The notes under the pieces were generated by a model. It was not told the origin of the DNA and did not search any database. It saw only the letters and a program-made list of their open reading frames with translations. This document shows positions 23,330 to 35,363 of a DNA stretch of 64,000 nucleotides, piece after piece. The stretch comes from Lobosporangium transversale (lineage: Eukaryota; Mortierellomycota; Mortierellomycetes; Mortierellales; Mortierellaceae): assembly GCF_002105155.1 (NCBI RefSeq), contig NW_019029020.1, positions 102,501 to 166,500 of the forward strand, given 5' to 3'. The translations under genes were made by a program, and so were the position numbers. Position 1 is the first letter of the stretch; the number at the start of each line of letters is the position of its first letter.

Positions 23330-24956
23330 ATGTCATTCATTGAAACCAAGGCCGACTCGGACTTCTCCATTCATAACATTCCTTTCGGAATCATTTCTAC
23401 TTCGCAGAACGTAAGTCAAACCTACTGTAATGAAAGAGAATGAGAAAAAAAAAATGGCTACTTTGATTGAAGAGAGATCCAACAGAATACCGGCTACTTT
23501 ATCAAAAGGAATGAATAACATAACAACTAACAGACACGAATTCCGGCTCCCTTAAATCTTAAAGCCTGCTCCGCGCGTCGCCACTCGCATTGGCGACCAT
23601 GTCGTCGATCTTTCCGTTCTTGCTCAGGCCGGCCTTTTCTCTCAGATCGTAGCTGATGCTCAGGGCGTATTCTCTCAGGTAGCTTTCTTTTGTTATTGCG
23701 AGAATATGGACTTGATCTCATCTCAAAGAAGTACTCACGATTTGGCATATCTTTTTTTTTTTTTTTTTTTTACTTGCTGTGGTGAATTGTTAGCCTAGCT
23801 TAAACTTATTCATGTCTCTGGGCAAGCCCATCTGGACTGCTACTCGCAAGCACATCCAGAAGCTTCTCTCTGCTGATGAGCCAACTCTCCGTGACAACCA
23901 GGACCTCATCCAGCGCGCCATCTTCCCTATCTCTTCTATCAAGACTCATCTTCCTGCTAACATTGGAGATTACACTGACTTTTACGCTTCCAAGGAGCAC
24001 GCCACCAACGTCGGAATCATGTTCCGTGGTAAAGAGAACGCCTTGATGCCCAATTGGACCCACCTCCCTGTCGGTTACCACGGCCGCGCCTCCAGTGTTG
24101 TTGTCTCTGGCACAGGGTTGAAGCGTCCTAATGGTCAACGTACCGTCGTCAAGGGTGAGGCGCCTCAATATGGCCCTTCGCTTCGTTTGGACTGTGAACT
24201 TGAGATGGTAAGAAAGACAAATGATCTGGCTCGACATTAAAAAAAAAAAAAATGCAAATATAGCTCACACGCTTTTTATTATTTATTTTGTGTTAATGAT
24301 GTCATTAGGCCTTCTTAGTCGGCACTGGCAACGATTTGGGCGAGCCCATTACCATTCAAAATGCCAAGAACCATATCTTCGGTGTTGTTCTTATGAATGA
24401 CTGGAGTGCCCGTGACATTCAGGCTTGGGAGTATGTTCCTTTGGGTCCATTCCTCGGCAAGAACTTTGGTACGACTGTCTCTGCCTGGGTTGTCACCATG
24501 GATGCTCTCGAACCTTTCTTGGTGGACGGACCCGTCCAGGACCCCAAACCCTTGGAGTACTTGGCTGAGAATACTGCTTCTGCTTACGACATCAACCTTG
24601 AGATTAAACTTAAGCCTGCTGAGGGTACCAAATACAGCGTTATCTCACGCTCCAATTTGAAGTACATGTACTGGTCTTTCAACCAGCAGCTGGCCCACCA
24701 TACCGTCAACGGATGCAATATGCGCACTGGTGATCTCTGTGGATCGGGCACGATCTCTGGCCCTACTGAGGATTCCTTTGGATCAATGCTCGAGCTCTCC
24801 TGGAGCGGTGCCAAGGATATTCAGTTGGAGGAGGGCATTACTCGCAAGTTCTTGCAGGATAACGATGAAATGATCTTGGCCGGTTGGTGCGAGAAGGATG
24901 GTGTTCGCGTTGGATTCGGCGAGTGCCATGGAAAGATCCTCCCTGCCAACAAGTAA
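23330..24956 (+). CDS. FAH: Fumarylacetoacetase
   Basis: Exons are 23330-23410, 23565-23678, 23794-24207 and 24309-24956, giving 418 aa (human FAH has 419). It hydrolyses 4-fumarylacetoacetate to fumarate and acetoacetate, the last step of tyrosine and phenylalanine breakdown. Metal and catalytic residues are visible: Asp127 and His134 in '[13 protein letters not shown]', the two Glu of 'LDCELEM', and Asp in '[18 protein letters not shown]'. Later family motifs such as '[17 protein letters not shown]' are intact. Codons strongly prefer C in third position, suggesting high expression. An AATAAA-type signal lies ~45 bp after the stop (~25003). I saw no other tyrosine-catabolism gene nearby. Intron 2 has a T run. 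Confidence 0.96.
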
Positions 24957-25063
24957 AAACGAAGTTGTCTATTGCATTCTAATCATTGTTTTTGTACATA
25001 CATCAATAAAAATTTAATCCATTGAGCCATCAATTTTTCCTTGTTACATGATTACAAATATAT

Positions 25064-25202
25064 CAGTCGAAACTGGTTTTTATGCCACTTTTACTAATGA
25101 AAAGTGGCATATAAGTTTTTGAATTAACCTCTCTAAAAGTTTTGTTATAAAATGATGAAATGCAGTCACACATATATATTTCTCACATGATATCCTCATA
25201 TG
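25064..25202 (+). repeat. Left terminal inverted repeat of the transposon
   Basis: About 139 bp, inverted and nearly identical to 27319-27455. It ends near 'GATATCCTCATATG' and contains an 11-bp internal palindrome near the outer end. The high similarity between the arms suggests a fairly recent insertion. Confidence 0.85.
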
Positions 25203-25303
25203 ATATCATTTACGTCTACATACACGCTTTTCTCACAGACTTTTCAGATACCACTCTCTCGTTTTATCCGTTCATCGTTCTACACCACGCGTTCTTATAT
25301 TCA

Positions 25304-27292
25304 ATGGCACACAATTCAACCAAAACAATAAATGATACTGAAAAGCAAAAATGTCCTTCTTTTCCCGATGTAACGAGCAACAAAAAATACACCAAACGTG
25401 AGCTTGAGGAAATCGGCCACTGTCGCAAACAAAGATATAATGATCTCTTGCGGAGTGCCAGAAACAATGATATGTCCTCCGTTCTTATACTTCCTGAACC
25501 TAAACTATACGAGATCCCTATGGCCAGGGTCTCTTACCCCCTGGAGAAACAAGTTGAATTATTAGACATATATCACTACCTCGAAAAACGTAAGGTTCAC
25601 TTCCTATCAAGCTCTCTCCCAGCTCCTTTGGTCGCTTGCTAGGGATCCATCTTCCGAGAAGTAGCCTTCGGCTCATGCTTAGCCGTGAAGGCCAACTGCG
25701 TGCCGCAGCCAAAATGTACCCTTCAGGTACCCATTACATTGTCAATCGCAAGAACTTGATGCTTGAGGAGGTCATTTATTACTGGATTCAAGATCAGCGT
25801 AAGAAGAACCAGTATGTCAACCGAAGGATGATCAGACAGGCAGCCAATGTTACATACACGCTCCTCTGCGACCTTCAAGATGAATCGAACGGCACTGTAT
25901 CCGAAGCTCCACCATCATTTTCAGCCTCGTGGTTCGATTCATTCAAGCATCGCTATAATATATCATACTGCCAGCTTCATGGAGAAGCTGGTTCGATCGA
26001 CTTAGAGGAAATTGAGCCTGAGCTCGAGGAGATCCGCCGTCTTTGTGCTGAATACACCCCCGATAATATTTTCAATTGCGATGAAACAGGCTTCTATTTG
26101 AAAGAAATGAGCGCCAGATCTTATACGGTACCTTCCTCCAAAGCTGGAATTAAGGCTCTCAGAGACTTCAAAGTCTCGGTCTTATTTTGTATCAACGCCT
26201 CTGGCACCTCCCTAGCAATGGCTGAGACCATGAACTCCTTGAAGCCATTGGTTATCGGTAATACATTGAGTGCATGGTTTATGTTTGTAGTAGCTTTTTC
26301 TTTATTCATTTCAATTTATAACCATTACGACTAGTTGGTATTTGACACTTTCTAGCCAGCCACTTCGCAAGGAATGTCGTAGAAAATGCGCTATCAAAAA
26401 TGACGATAGAGAAAACAGATTCAGGGTGGATGAATCGTGAGGTTTTTGTAAAATGGCTGCAGGGCTTTGACAATGAGCTCATGCAATCTGCACTTCTTCT
26501 CCTTGATTCGGCCGGCGCCCACAGCAATATAGATATGTGTGATGCTAAGGATGGCATCCCATGGAAGCATGTCAAGATAAGATACCTACCAAAAAACTCG
26601 ACCCCAGTAACTCAACCGCTTGATGCTGGAGTTATAAGTGTCTTTAAGCGAACCTTTCTGGAAATGCTCACTTATGAAACACACCTCGTTCGTACCTATG
26701 ACAAGGAGAAGTCCCTCACTAATGGGCAAGCTTGGACATTAATCCCCTATGCATGGGAATGCATCAAACCCCAGACATTACAGAATTGTTTTGCGAAAAC
26801 GCCTATTCTTCCAAACGAAATGCGTGAGCAGCTTCGCCGTCGAGGATCGAAAGATAATAATGGAGCAAGGCCGCTTTCATACACTCGACATAGTCGATAC
26901 ATAAAGCAAGAAAAGGCATATTTGAACATTTGATCGCCGAGGTTTCTGCAACGAACAACTGGAAGTTCAAAGTAGTACAGAATGAGGACGGACAGGGACC
27001 GGATGAAGCAGCGCCACAGCAGATAGATATGGAGGGAGAGAAGGCAGACGAGGTTGATGAAGTTGAAAGCTCACCAGTTGCCGATGAGGATATAGCTGTG
27101 ACAATTCAAGCACGGGATTATCTAGCAAGAGGTCAGAATGCATTTAGTGTCGGAGGCATCAAGCAGGTCAGAGAAAGCACTGATGACGGTTCTGAGATTA
27201 AACGGAAGATCCGGAGAACCGTGAAAGACCTGGTACGCTTCTGTGCCGCCTATAAGAGCGAGATGGACACTGAAATCTTGAGAGAACAATAA
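25304..27292 (+). CDS. Pogo-type transposase (CENP-B/Tc5 HTH + DDE_1)
   Basis: Joined exons are 25304-25589, 25643-26257 and 26356-26933. Intron 1 is only 53 bp. The region holds a Tc5/CENP-B-like DNA-binding part ('EEVIYYWIQDQRKKNQYVNR', 'SASWFDSFKHRYNIS') and a DDE_1 catalytic domain with acidic residues in 'IFNCDETGFYL', 'LLLLDSAGAHS' and 'TQPLDAGVISVFKR'. The last two Asp are separated by 38 residues. The frame stops at 26933 (TGA). A further open frame, shifted by one base, runs to 27292 with an acidic, Lys-rich C-terminus, so either a third intron near 26840-26890 or a frameshift exists. The catalytic core looks intact. I do not propose a repaired reading. Confidence 0.8.
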
Positions 27293-27318
27293 ATATTAAT
27301 ATTTTTTGTGTGGATATG

Positions 27319-27455
27319 CATATGAGGATATCATGTGAGAAGTATATATGTGTGACTGCATTTCATTATTTTAGAATAAAACTTTTAGAGAGGTTAATTC
27401 AAAAACTTATATGCCACTTTTCATTAGTAAAAGTGGCATAAAAACCAGTTTCGAC
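27319..27455 (-). repeat. Right terminal inverted repeat of the transposon
   Basis: This is the inverted counterpart of 25064-25202. Its outermost bases are separated from the true element end (27586) by an inserted 121-bp MITE, and the last 'TG' follows that insertion. Confidence 0.82.
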
Positions 27456-27576
27456 CAAGAGGGTCAAGCTTGTCGCTCTTTTTGGTTAGCCCCTTTTCAA
27501 ATATAAATGGTTTACTTAACAAAACTCTTATAATTGAAAAGGACTAACCAAAAAGAGCGACAAGCTTGACCCTCTG
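27456..27576. mobile_element. hAT-like MITE nested in the transposon end
   Basis: This 121-bp element folds into a near-perfect hairpin. Arms of ~43 bp begin CAAGAGGGTCAAGC on the left, and CAGAGGGTCAAGC when the right end is read in reverse. The direct repeat GTTTCGAC flanks it at 27448-27455 and 27577-27584, an 8-bp target duplication as made by hAT transposases, whose ends also often start CA-G-rich. The target is the last bases of the pogo-like TIR. No coding capacity. Confidence 0.8.
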
Positions 27577-27669
27577 GTTTCGACTGTACATGTACCATGA
27601 ATGCTACCTTGTGTCACAACACCTCAACTAAACTCTTTAATGGACAATGTTTTATTGTTGATATCAAAG

Positions 27670-28917
27670 CTATTTTTGGGTTCTGAATCCGTTGGGATTA
27701 TTGCGCTGCCATCTCCACAAGTCTTCACACATCTGATCAAGAGTTTTGACTGCTTTCCAGTTCAGTTCTTTGTTAGCCAACGAAGGATCTGCAGTCAGAT
27801 TGGGCACATCCCCAGCACGACGTCCTGAGATCTCGTAGGGTAGATCCCGACCCACGGCTTTACTGAAAGCACGAACCATATCCAGAACGGAGCATCCAGT
27901 CCCTACACCCAAGTTATATGCCTTGCACTCAAATTTCCCTTCGGATTCATCGCGCTCGATCTTCTCCAAGGCTGCAACATGGCCATCAGCGCAGTCAACT
28001 ACATGCAGGTAATCACTGTCATTAAAAAAAAAAAAAAAAAAAAAAATTAGAGAGAACAATCATGGAAAGCACCGAATAAATTAAATCGCTCGTATTTTAC
28101 CATACCGAATGCAAGTTCCATCCTTGGTTGGATAGTCATTTCCAAAGACAGTGAGCTTCTCCAAGTTACCTACGGCGACTTGGGCTAGATAAGGCATCAG
28201 GTTGTTAGGGATGCCTTGAGGATCTTCGCCCATAATACCACTTGGATGTGCTCCTGCAGGGTTGAAATATCTCAACAACATTGCGCTCCAGCGGTAATCG
28301 ATCTCAACCTTGGCACCCTTATCCGCTTGCTCTTTCTCGTATTCTTTCTGCTTGACGCTGGAAGCAACGCACAAATCACGGATGATGTGCTCCAAAAATA
28401 CCTTGGTCCTTCCATAAGGGCTCATCGAGGCCACAATGGGCGATGTCTCTGGGATGGGGATGACGGGTGGGTCTCCATAGACAGTTGCAGATGATGAGAA
28501 GACAATGCGACGAACATTGAAATCCTCCATGACCTGGAGTAAATACACTGTTCCAGCAATGTTGACGTTATAATAGTCTAAAGGTCTACGTCCTGATTCG
28601 CCTACAGATTTGAGTCCTGCACAGTGAATGACCGCAGAGATGTCTGGATGAGCTTCAAAGACTTTAATCAGGCTTGGCTTATCGACGATATCCACGGGAT
28701 AGAATGGGATAGGCTCGTCTATAGAGAGAATCTCTTGAATGCGCTTGAGGGCTTCGGGAGTGTTAGTCGCTGCAGCATCTGTGCCGCCATTGGACGTATT
28801 GGAGAGGTTGTCGAGGACTACGACCTTATATCCTGATTCCAGGAGGCTCAATACCGTATGGGAGCCAACATAACCACATCCGCCTGTGACGAGAATCGTT
28901 GAGCCTTTTGGAGACAT
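27670..28917 (-). CDS. GAL10: UDP-glucose 4-epimerase (single domain)
   Basis: Minus-strand exons are 28917-28106 and 28015-27670, giving 385 aa. It interconverts UDP-glucose and UDP-galactose (Leloir pathway) and supplies UDP-galactose for glycans. The Rossmann motif 'TGGCGYVG' at residues 11-18, 'VIHCAGLKSVGES', the Ser of 'FSSSATVYGDP', and the YxxxK pair in 'SPYGRTK' are intact, as are 'LLRYFNPAGAHPSG' and 'YLHVVDCADGHV'. It has no C-terminal mutarotase domain, unlike budding-yeast Gal10, so the name refers only to the epimerase half. The intron contains a long A/T run. The stop codon is only ~84 bp from the transposon end. Confidence 0.95.
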
Positions 28918-29604
28918 CTTTTTTATTCTATTCTTGTTCTTACTGGTTTGTGATCCAAAAGCGACGTAATCAAGTGATGTGGAAGGAAAGGAAAGTGGGA
29001 GACAAGGAAAAAAGAAAAGGAAAAAAGAAAAGGAAAAAAGATGGTGTGATTGATAAAGAATGAAGGGGATTTACTTCAGCATTTTATATTAATTCCTGGG
29101 CTATTATTGTCAGCGCTAGTCTATGGACCTCTGTCTACTCTCCTCCTTTGTCAAAGTTTGTTCTTTAAACAAACGTACCAACTCTGTGCTATTTTTTCTA
29201 CACATGAAGTAATAGATGAGGGCGTAAACCTAGCAGAGCCACTTAAGACTCAGTGGTAAAAGGTAAAATAAAGAGCCTCGGTTTTCATTGATAAATACAA
29301 ATGTAACGACTTACCTGTGAAAGCACGCTGCGGTGCAAGGGCGTAACACCAAAAGTAAAAAAACTCGGCCGTAGTCCATCCAAAAATACTACCCATTGAG
29401 AGCCTTCTAAAGGGCGTAATTGTTATCGAGTTGAAGTCATGACTGCTCATTTTTATTGAAAGCCACTTTAAGCTCAACCAAAACATTTTTTTTTTTTTTT
29501 TTTTGTAGGGTGTCAAGTAAAGCTTCGAGAGTGTTGCCCATTCAACAGACAATCGAGTGTCATTCAACAGGTCATCGCTTCAATAATTAATATACTAATA
29601 TATA
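28918..29604. promoter_or_regulatory. Divergent promoter region, GAL10 / RRP15
   Basis: This 687-bp spacer separates two divergent start codons. Purine-rich, A/G-dominated sequence lies just upstream of GAL10 (28985-29045 on the plus strand, CT-rich on the coding strand), a leader-type tract. An 18-nt T run lies at ~29486-29503. I see no gene here. Confidence 0.4.
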
Positions 29605-30914
29605 ATGAAACGCCCATCAACAACCCCGCTGCCTGCGCCAAAGGTCCGTAAGCAGGCACCTGTAGACGACTATAAAGCTGGCAAAAGCAAGGCCACTCCA
29701 ACTATGACTGCTTCAAAATTCTCCAAGGATACTACGGCCTCTTCAACCGAACCTAAATCAATTTTAAAGAAACCTCTTGGCACAGATGTATCAACCTCAA
29801 AACCAAAAGGCTCAATCTCAGGAGCCTCCATTTTGAAGGCGAATACACAGGCTAACAGATCATCGTCATCAAGATCAGACTCAAAGAACGAAAAGCCAAA
29901 GGCAATTGCTGTCAGGGCCACTCGAGGCGATATCACAGGAGGAATGGGCAGGAGGAAAAGGAAGGCACCAGAAGATGGTGATGAGAAAGAAGTGAATAGT
30001 GGTGATGATAGCGAAAGTGAAAACGATGGAGAGGATGAACGGGAATCGGATGATGAAGAGGAAAACGATGATGACACCGACAACATGCCCACATCTGCTG
30101 CGAAGAGTAAGTGCATTGAAGAACTTTAGAATCCACTGTTGCTACACTCTAATACTGATGTTCTGTCAGGATATCAAAGAAATGGGAAAAATATATAAGG
30201 ATCAATCTTATCAACCTTTCGTTCCTTTTCTTTTGATTCAATGATGTGATGATGATGTAGAGATATCTGGCAAGAACACGGAAGAGAACATGGCTGAAGC
30301 CATGTCCAGGATTTTGGGCTCAACATTGCGCAAGGCTGATGCAAGCACACCTATTCTGGCGAAGTCTCGTGGAGTGGAGCGCAAACTTGAGGAAGAAAAA
30401 ATGGAGGCTAAAGCCAGGAGAGCTATTACGAATGAAAAGAAGCGATTGGCCAGTAAGGATCGTGTCAAACCCGACTATACTGGAATGGAATATGAGAAGA
30501 AATTGCGCAAGGTTGCAACTCGCGGTGGTATGTTCTAGTTTGGCACTGCAGTTTTTTTTTTTTTTTTTTTTTTTTTGGGTGAGGAGAGTACAGTCGTATA
30601 GCCATGGGACGATAAGAACTGATCCTATACTTTTTGCTATATCTATTTACTATTTCAGTGGTCCAATTATTCAATGCAATTAAGGCACAGCAGAAAGTAA
30701 CAGAGGATTTGACAGAAAAAGCCCGCCCTATTACAACTAACGCTAAGGATAAAGGTATGAGTCTAAATGAGGCATCAGTCTTTTTTTTAGTCCTACAAGG
30801 TTATTACTGAACCTAACCCTTAATTTCTTTTAAAACGGTTAAATAGTTGCAAATTTGACGAAAACCAGTTTCTTAGATCTACTCAAAGCTGGTACTAAAG
30901 TCTCAACACTTTAA
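29605..30914 (+). CDS. RRP15: Ribosomal RNA-processing protein RRP15
   Basis: Exons are 29605-30106, 30261-30527, 30659-30754 and 30847-30914, giving 310 aa. Rrp15 is a nucleolar pre-60S factor needed for 27S pre-rRNA processing. The family region is the C-terminal ~140 residues: 'MAEAMSRILGSTLRKADAST', 'PILAKSRGVERKLEEEK', then 'VVQLFNAIKAQQK' and 'SFLDLLKAG'. The N-terminus is basic and Ser/Thr/Lys-rich, followed by an acidic Asp/Glu tract just before intron 1. Intron 2 has a 22-nt T run. Length and layout fit the family. It is divergent from GAL10 and lies upstream of, and in line with, GatA. Confidence 0.88.
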
Positions 30915-31564
30915 CTTTTGAATAAGGGACTACTAGATTAACTTACTGCAGAGTAACAATAACAATAAAAAAAAAAAAAAAGCAATAGACATGAACGCAG
31001 ACGAAATATAGCGATTTAGAATAGGTTTCTGCTGCTCACATTTGTTGTAGCACTTTCTCCTCTGGTGATATTGGTGAGTCGGCTTAATGAGAACTGATAT
31101 TGTAGCGTTTGTACAAGTCCTATTTGCATGAACCGCAATGTTATAAAAGATTTAAATATGCAAAATATGAAGTCCTTCTTCAGATTGAGAAAATGATGTG
31201 CTTTAAAATATTGGTGGCGCTAGTGAAGTTGATTAAGGGCTGGGTAATCTCTGCCATGAACTCCTTCCGGGATCAGGCGCGCGTTTGAAGGATGCATTGC
31301 AAACTTCTTTCTAAACTTAACGACCATGCTTTTGTCAGTCTCTTTGTGGCGAGCCACCACCAACAGGAAGTCTCTTAGATACTTCGCCACAGAAGCAAGG
31401 AATAGTCTCTCATCGCCTATTTTCAATGAGGTATATTGAATGAACATACAGATCTGAATAAAGATCTGAAGGACGACCCACTTCTAAAGCAGAATATTCT
31501 GCAGTTTATAATCCGAACTAAGGGATCACTTTATCGGTTTTTATTTTTTCCTGGATAAATCTAG
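30915..31564. other. Spacer before GatA; uncertain short frames on both strands
   Basis: This AT-rich spacer should contain the missing 5' exon of GatA. One candidate is 31193-31243 (+), 17 codons opening with two Met, with a GTAATC donor in the right phase 0. On the other strand, 31447-31220 is a 75-codon open frame containing 'YLRDFLLVVARHKETDKS', slightly reminiscent of LYR-motif proteins. Neither can be confirmed from sequence alone. Confidence 0.3.
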
Positions 31565-32670
31565 ACATCCACGCCTGTAACGAGCGCGATTGAAGTTCTG
31601 GACAATGTATCGAAGTACAACGCATATGTGAACGCCTATATCGATGTCGCAGATTCAGAGGTAGTCCTTGATCAAGCAAAGGAGGCTGCAGCCAGGTGGA
31701 AAGCAGGTATGTGGAGCCATACTGACATAGGGCATCTATTAGAGAGCAGAGTCTTTTTCTGCAAAGGAACTTTTTTTTTTTTTTTTTTTTTTTTTTAACG
31801 AGGTTTTAGTAAAAATATTCTATGATATCAAATACTGTAGGCAAACCAAAGAGTTCATTGGATGGGGCTGTATTAGGATACAAAATGAACTTTTGTACAA
31901 AGGAAATGCGCACGACATGCTCCTCTACAATGTTGGATAGTAAGTTCTCTTTTTATAACTTTTATTTCTACAGCTATAATAAGGCATAAGGAGAGAAAGT
32001 GAGTTTGACTTGTGTTTGCATCATTGTTAGATTTCCAAGCTCCATATACAGCCACGGCCATTGAACTCCTTCAGGAGGCAGGAGCTATCACAGGCGGAAA
32101 ACTTAATATGGATGAATTTGGAATGGGGTATGGAAAGCAGCTTTAGTTCATTCATTTATTCCACCGAGTCACCAGGAACAGATGATGAATCAATTAGTTC
32201 TTAACACCTTTTCCAACATCTGCCTCAGATCGCACAATGTCTTCAGTAATACGGGGCCTTCCAGGAACCCCCACGGTATTTTGGGCCGTCCAGTCGAACT
32301 ATTGGATGTGGCAGATGGCCGGTCTGCAGGAGGAAGCTCAGGAGGAAGCGCTGCCGCTGTAGCCAGCAACATGTGCTTTGCGTAAGTCTCATGTCATTCG
32401 ATTTCTGTTTAATATCGTCGCTTCCCTTATTCGGATATACTCATGTATATAACCATGAGGAAAATAGGGCAATGGGATCAGATACAGGAGGATCAGTAAG
32501 GTTACCAGCGTCATATTGTGGTATTGTTGGTTTCAAGCCATCGTATGGTCAGATATCCAGGTGGGGCTTGGTTGCCTATGCCAGCTCTCTAGACACAGTT
32601 GGCATGCTCACGAAGACTGTTGATGATGCCAAGCTTATATATGGTACTGAGAACAAGCTACACAGAATAC

Positions 32671-32704
<34 letters not shown>

Positions 32705-33881
32705 GCTTTTACAATACTCAACTCTATTGTCCTCACCCTATAAAAAAAAAAAAAATAATAAAATAAATAACGGATATAGATATTGTATCAAAGGAAGATC
32801 TAAAGGACTCGACGTGCCTTACCCAAAGGCAACGCGACAAAATTGCAAAAGTTATGACGCCTGTTGAGCCCCAACCAGGAGATACAAGACCTCTGTCAGG
32901 CATTCGGATCGGTATTCCGCAAGAGTTCAACATTGCGGAACTCTCACCAAATACAAAGGCGTTATGGAAGCGAGGCATTCGAGTATTGAAGGAAAATGGT
33001 GCAACAGTAGTACCTGTTTCATTGCCCAATACAAAACTGGCAGTAGGGGCCTACATGACAATAGGAACTGCAGAGGCGTCCAGCAATTTGCAGCGATATG
33101 ATGGAGTTCGATATGGTGAGTCGCGAAACGTAGGAGAAAACAAAAGAAAAGCTGCTAACCTATTTGGATGCTCTTTGCTATGTTTGGATTCATAATGCAC
33201 TAAGATAAACTTCCTCTCATCTTATTTTATAAAAAAAGGCCACCAGAGTGAAGAGAAGGATGAAAAGGACGCATTGTATGCAAATACTCGAAGCGAAGGG
33301 TTTGGCAAAGAGGTCAAGCGGCGAATTCTTCTTGGGACCTACGTTCTCACATCTGGGTAAGAAAACGCATTTCCTACGCTATGTAACTAACCAACAAGGA
33401 ATGGGTACCACTGTGCAACTACAGATTTTTAATACTTTTCTATTATTTCAACAAAAAAAGCTCGTTTGACAACTTTTTCTTGCGTGCTCAAAAGATCCGC
33501 CAAATGATCAGGAATGATTTTGACAGGATGTTTGCCCGTCCTAATGTAATCACTGGCTCCTTACCCATTGCTGATATTGATAGTCGTCATGAAGGCGCCC
33601 ATCCACGAGTCCATGCATTATTAACACCTGTTGCGGTGACTACAGCACCAAAACTTGCAGATGTCGTGGGCGATCATATTGATCCAACAAATGCCTACCT
33701 AGATGATATCTTGACCATCCCTGCCAGCTTGGCAGGCCTACCTGCTATGAGTGTGCCGTTTGGATTATGTGCAGAAGATGGATTTCCAATGGGGCTGCAA
33801 GTCATTAGCCAATACGGTGATGAAGAAATGATTTTCAAAGTGGGCAAAGTTTTGGAAGAGAGAGGTCAAAAGAGAACATAG
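31565..33881 (+). CDS. HER2: Mitochondrial Glu-tRNA(Gln) amidotransferase subunit A (GatA/HER2)
   Basis: Exons are 31565-31706, 31841-31939, 32031-32127, 32229-32381, 32468-32643, 32780-33115, 33239-33356 and 33461-33881, giving 513 aa from the first placed exon. The true start lies further upstream (candidate exon 31193-31243). As the amidase part of the GatCAB/GatFAB complex it makes ammonia from glutamine to convert Glu-tRNA(Gln) to Gln-tRNA(Gln) in mitochondria. The amidase signature is complete: the Lys in '[15 protein letters not shown]' (the usual KDN is KMN here), '[12 protein letters not shown]', and the nucleophile in '[13 protein letters not shown]'. '[15 protein letters not shown]' and '[10 protein letters not shown]' follow. 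The many small introns carry long T runs. Confidence 0.9.
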
Positions 33882-34675
33882 GAAAAAATAAGTATAAAAA
33901 CTAATAACACTATAAAATATTGGTACTCTGTTGTCGTATCTCTTATTTTCAACTTTCTGCTCACGGTTACATGGTACGAAGAGGTTATGGAACCTCTTGA
34001 TGAACGCTTCAGATAGCGGTCGGTGTCTCATCATAGCCTGCAGGCTTCGTCTTTGAACATAGCAGGAAAGATCATCGATCACTTGAATAATATTTTTCCA
34101 ACTCACGCAAACCCCAATAAGAAAGTCTGCTCTATTACGTAGATTGCTGCCTACGAACCCTATTTGCTTCAGCACGAGAGGATCAACAGTACAATCCATC
34201 ATCCACAGAATCAGTGTCACATTTGACTCTGCAATCCGTTAAATATGATAAAATTGGTACTCTCACAAAACGCAACCAATAAACATTGGAGTGGCTGGCA
34301 ATAAAAATGTTATTTTCTTAATAATCACATCTTACGCTTGCAAGTGTAGGATGGTCGCTTTATTTATTTATTTTTCCTGATCATTGCTTTTTCAGCAGCG
34401 AAATAACGCTCAAGCAGTTACTGGAGTAGTGTGATGCACTTGTGGCTTAAACTCAACGTTTAAAAGACTACTGTCCCGAAGGTATTGGGAATGGCACAAA
34501 CTAAGCATACGCCTTCACGTTACTAAGCAATACTACAACTGATTGTTGACTTCAATACCTTTAGCATGGCAATTCTCGATTTGTACTTTCATACAATTGC
34601 CCACAAGCGACACGGGCAAAGGAACATTTAATTCTCTGTGCCTTCTGTTATATACACGGTTTAAGAATTGTTACG

Positions 34676-34710
<35 letters not shown>

Positions 34711-35363
34711 ATATCTTCATCTTTTATATTCGTGGCGTTTTCTCCAAGGACGAGAGACACGTGAAGCAATTTAAATTACTGGCCTCCATGTTCAGATGAA
34801 TGGATATCTAATACGTACTCTTATTTGCAAATATAAATGTTTATTATAATCGGTCAAGACAAGTCGCTTTGTCTCTCTCATGGGGATATTACCCACTTTG
34901 CCCATAGAAATTTACATCCTACACAGGCACACAGGCACACAGGTACAAGGTACACAGGAACAAACAGAGCTGTCACGCGCATAAGGTTGATTTACTCTTT
35001 CATGCAGTATGGACTACATTCCTCAGCTCTGCTACTGTCCTGCATATACCAGATTATCCTTCTATATACACCACCCTTTCCAAACCTTTTCTTTTTTTTC
35101 TTTTTTTTTTTTTGCTACTCTTGCTTGCGAGCTATATATTCTGTAGGTCTGTTGCAACTGTTGCCTGTTTCATCGAATCAAAGCATCAATAAACCATCCA
35201 TGAATAATCACCCGTAGGAAAGCTCCCAGGATTCATGCAATGACAATTCTGGTAATTGAAGTTGTACGCCTCGAATTTATCCGCCAAGATCAACTGGTAA
35301 GGAAAAAAAAAAAAAAAAAAAAAAAAGCCCTCTGTAGGATAGATCCACCATGAGTGTATGCAT
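33882..35363. other. Intergenic region with an uncertain minus-strand fragment
   Basis: On the minus strand, 34245-33945 reads as ~95 open codons ('NLRNRADFLIGVCVSWKN' and following), with an acceptor-like AG before it but no partner exon and no family I know. It may be a gene fragment. The rest is AT-rich. Repeats include a 28-nt A run near 34676-34708, an imperfect 8-bp repeat of CACAGGCA type at 34921-34960, and a T run at 35097-35114. Confidence 0.3.

Larger units (their letters stand above)
25064..27586 (+). mobile_element. Pogo/CENP-B-like DNA transposon with long TIRs
   Basis: The element is bounded by inverted repeats that open CAGTCGAAACTGG. The left TIR runs 25064-~25202 and the right ~27319-27455 (plus two bases after the nested MITE); they differ at only a few positions. 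Inside each TIR is a shorter palindrome, 'ATGCCACTTTT' facing its complement. It carries a transposase gene with CENP-B/Tc5-type HTH and DDE domains. Tc1/mariner-pogo elements normally duplicate TA; the flanks (tat on the left, tac on the right) do not give a clean TA duplication. It sits between the convergent 3' ends of FAH and GAL10, where it would do little harm. Confidence 0.88.
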
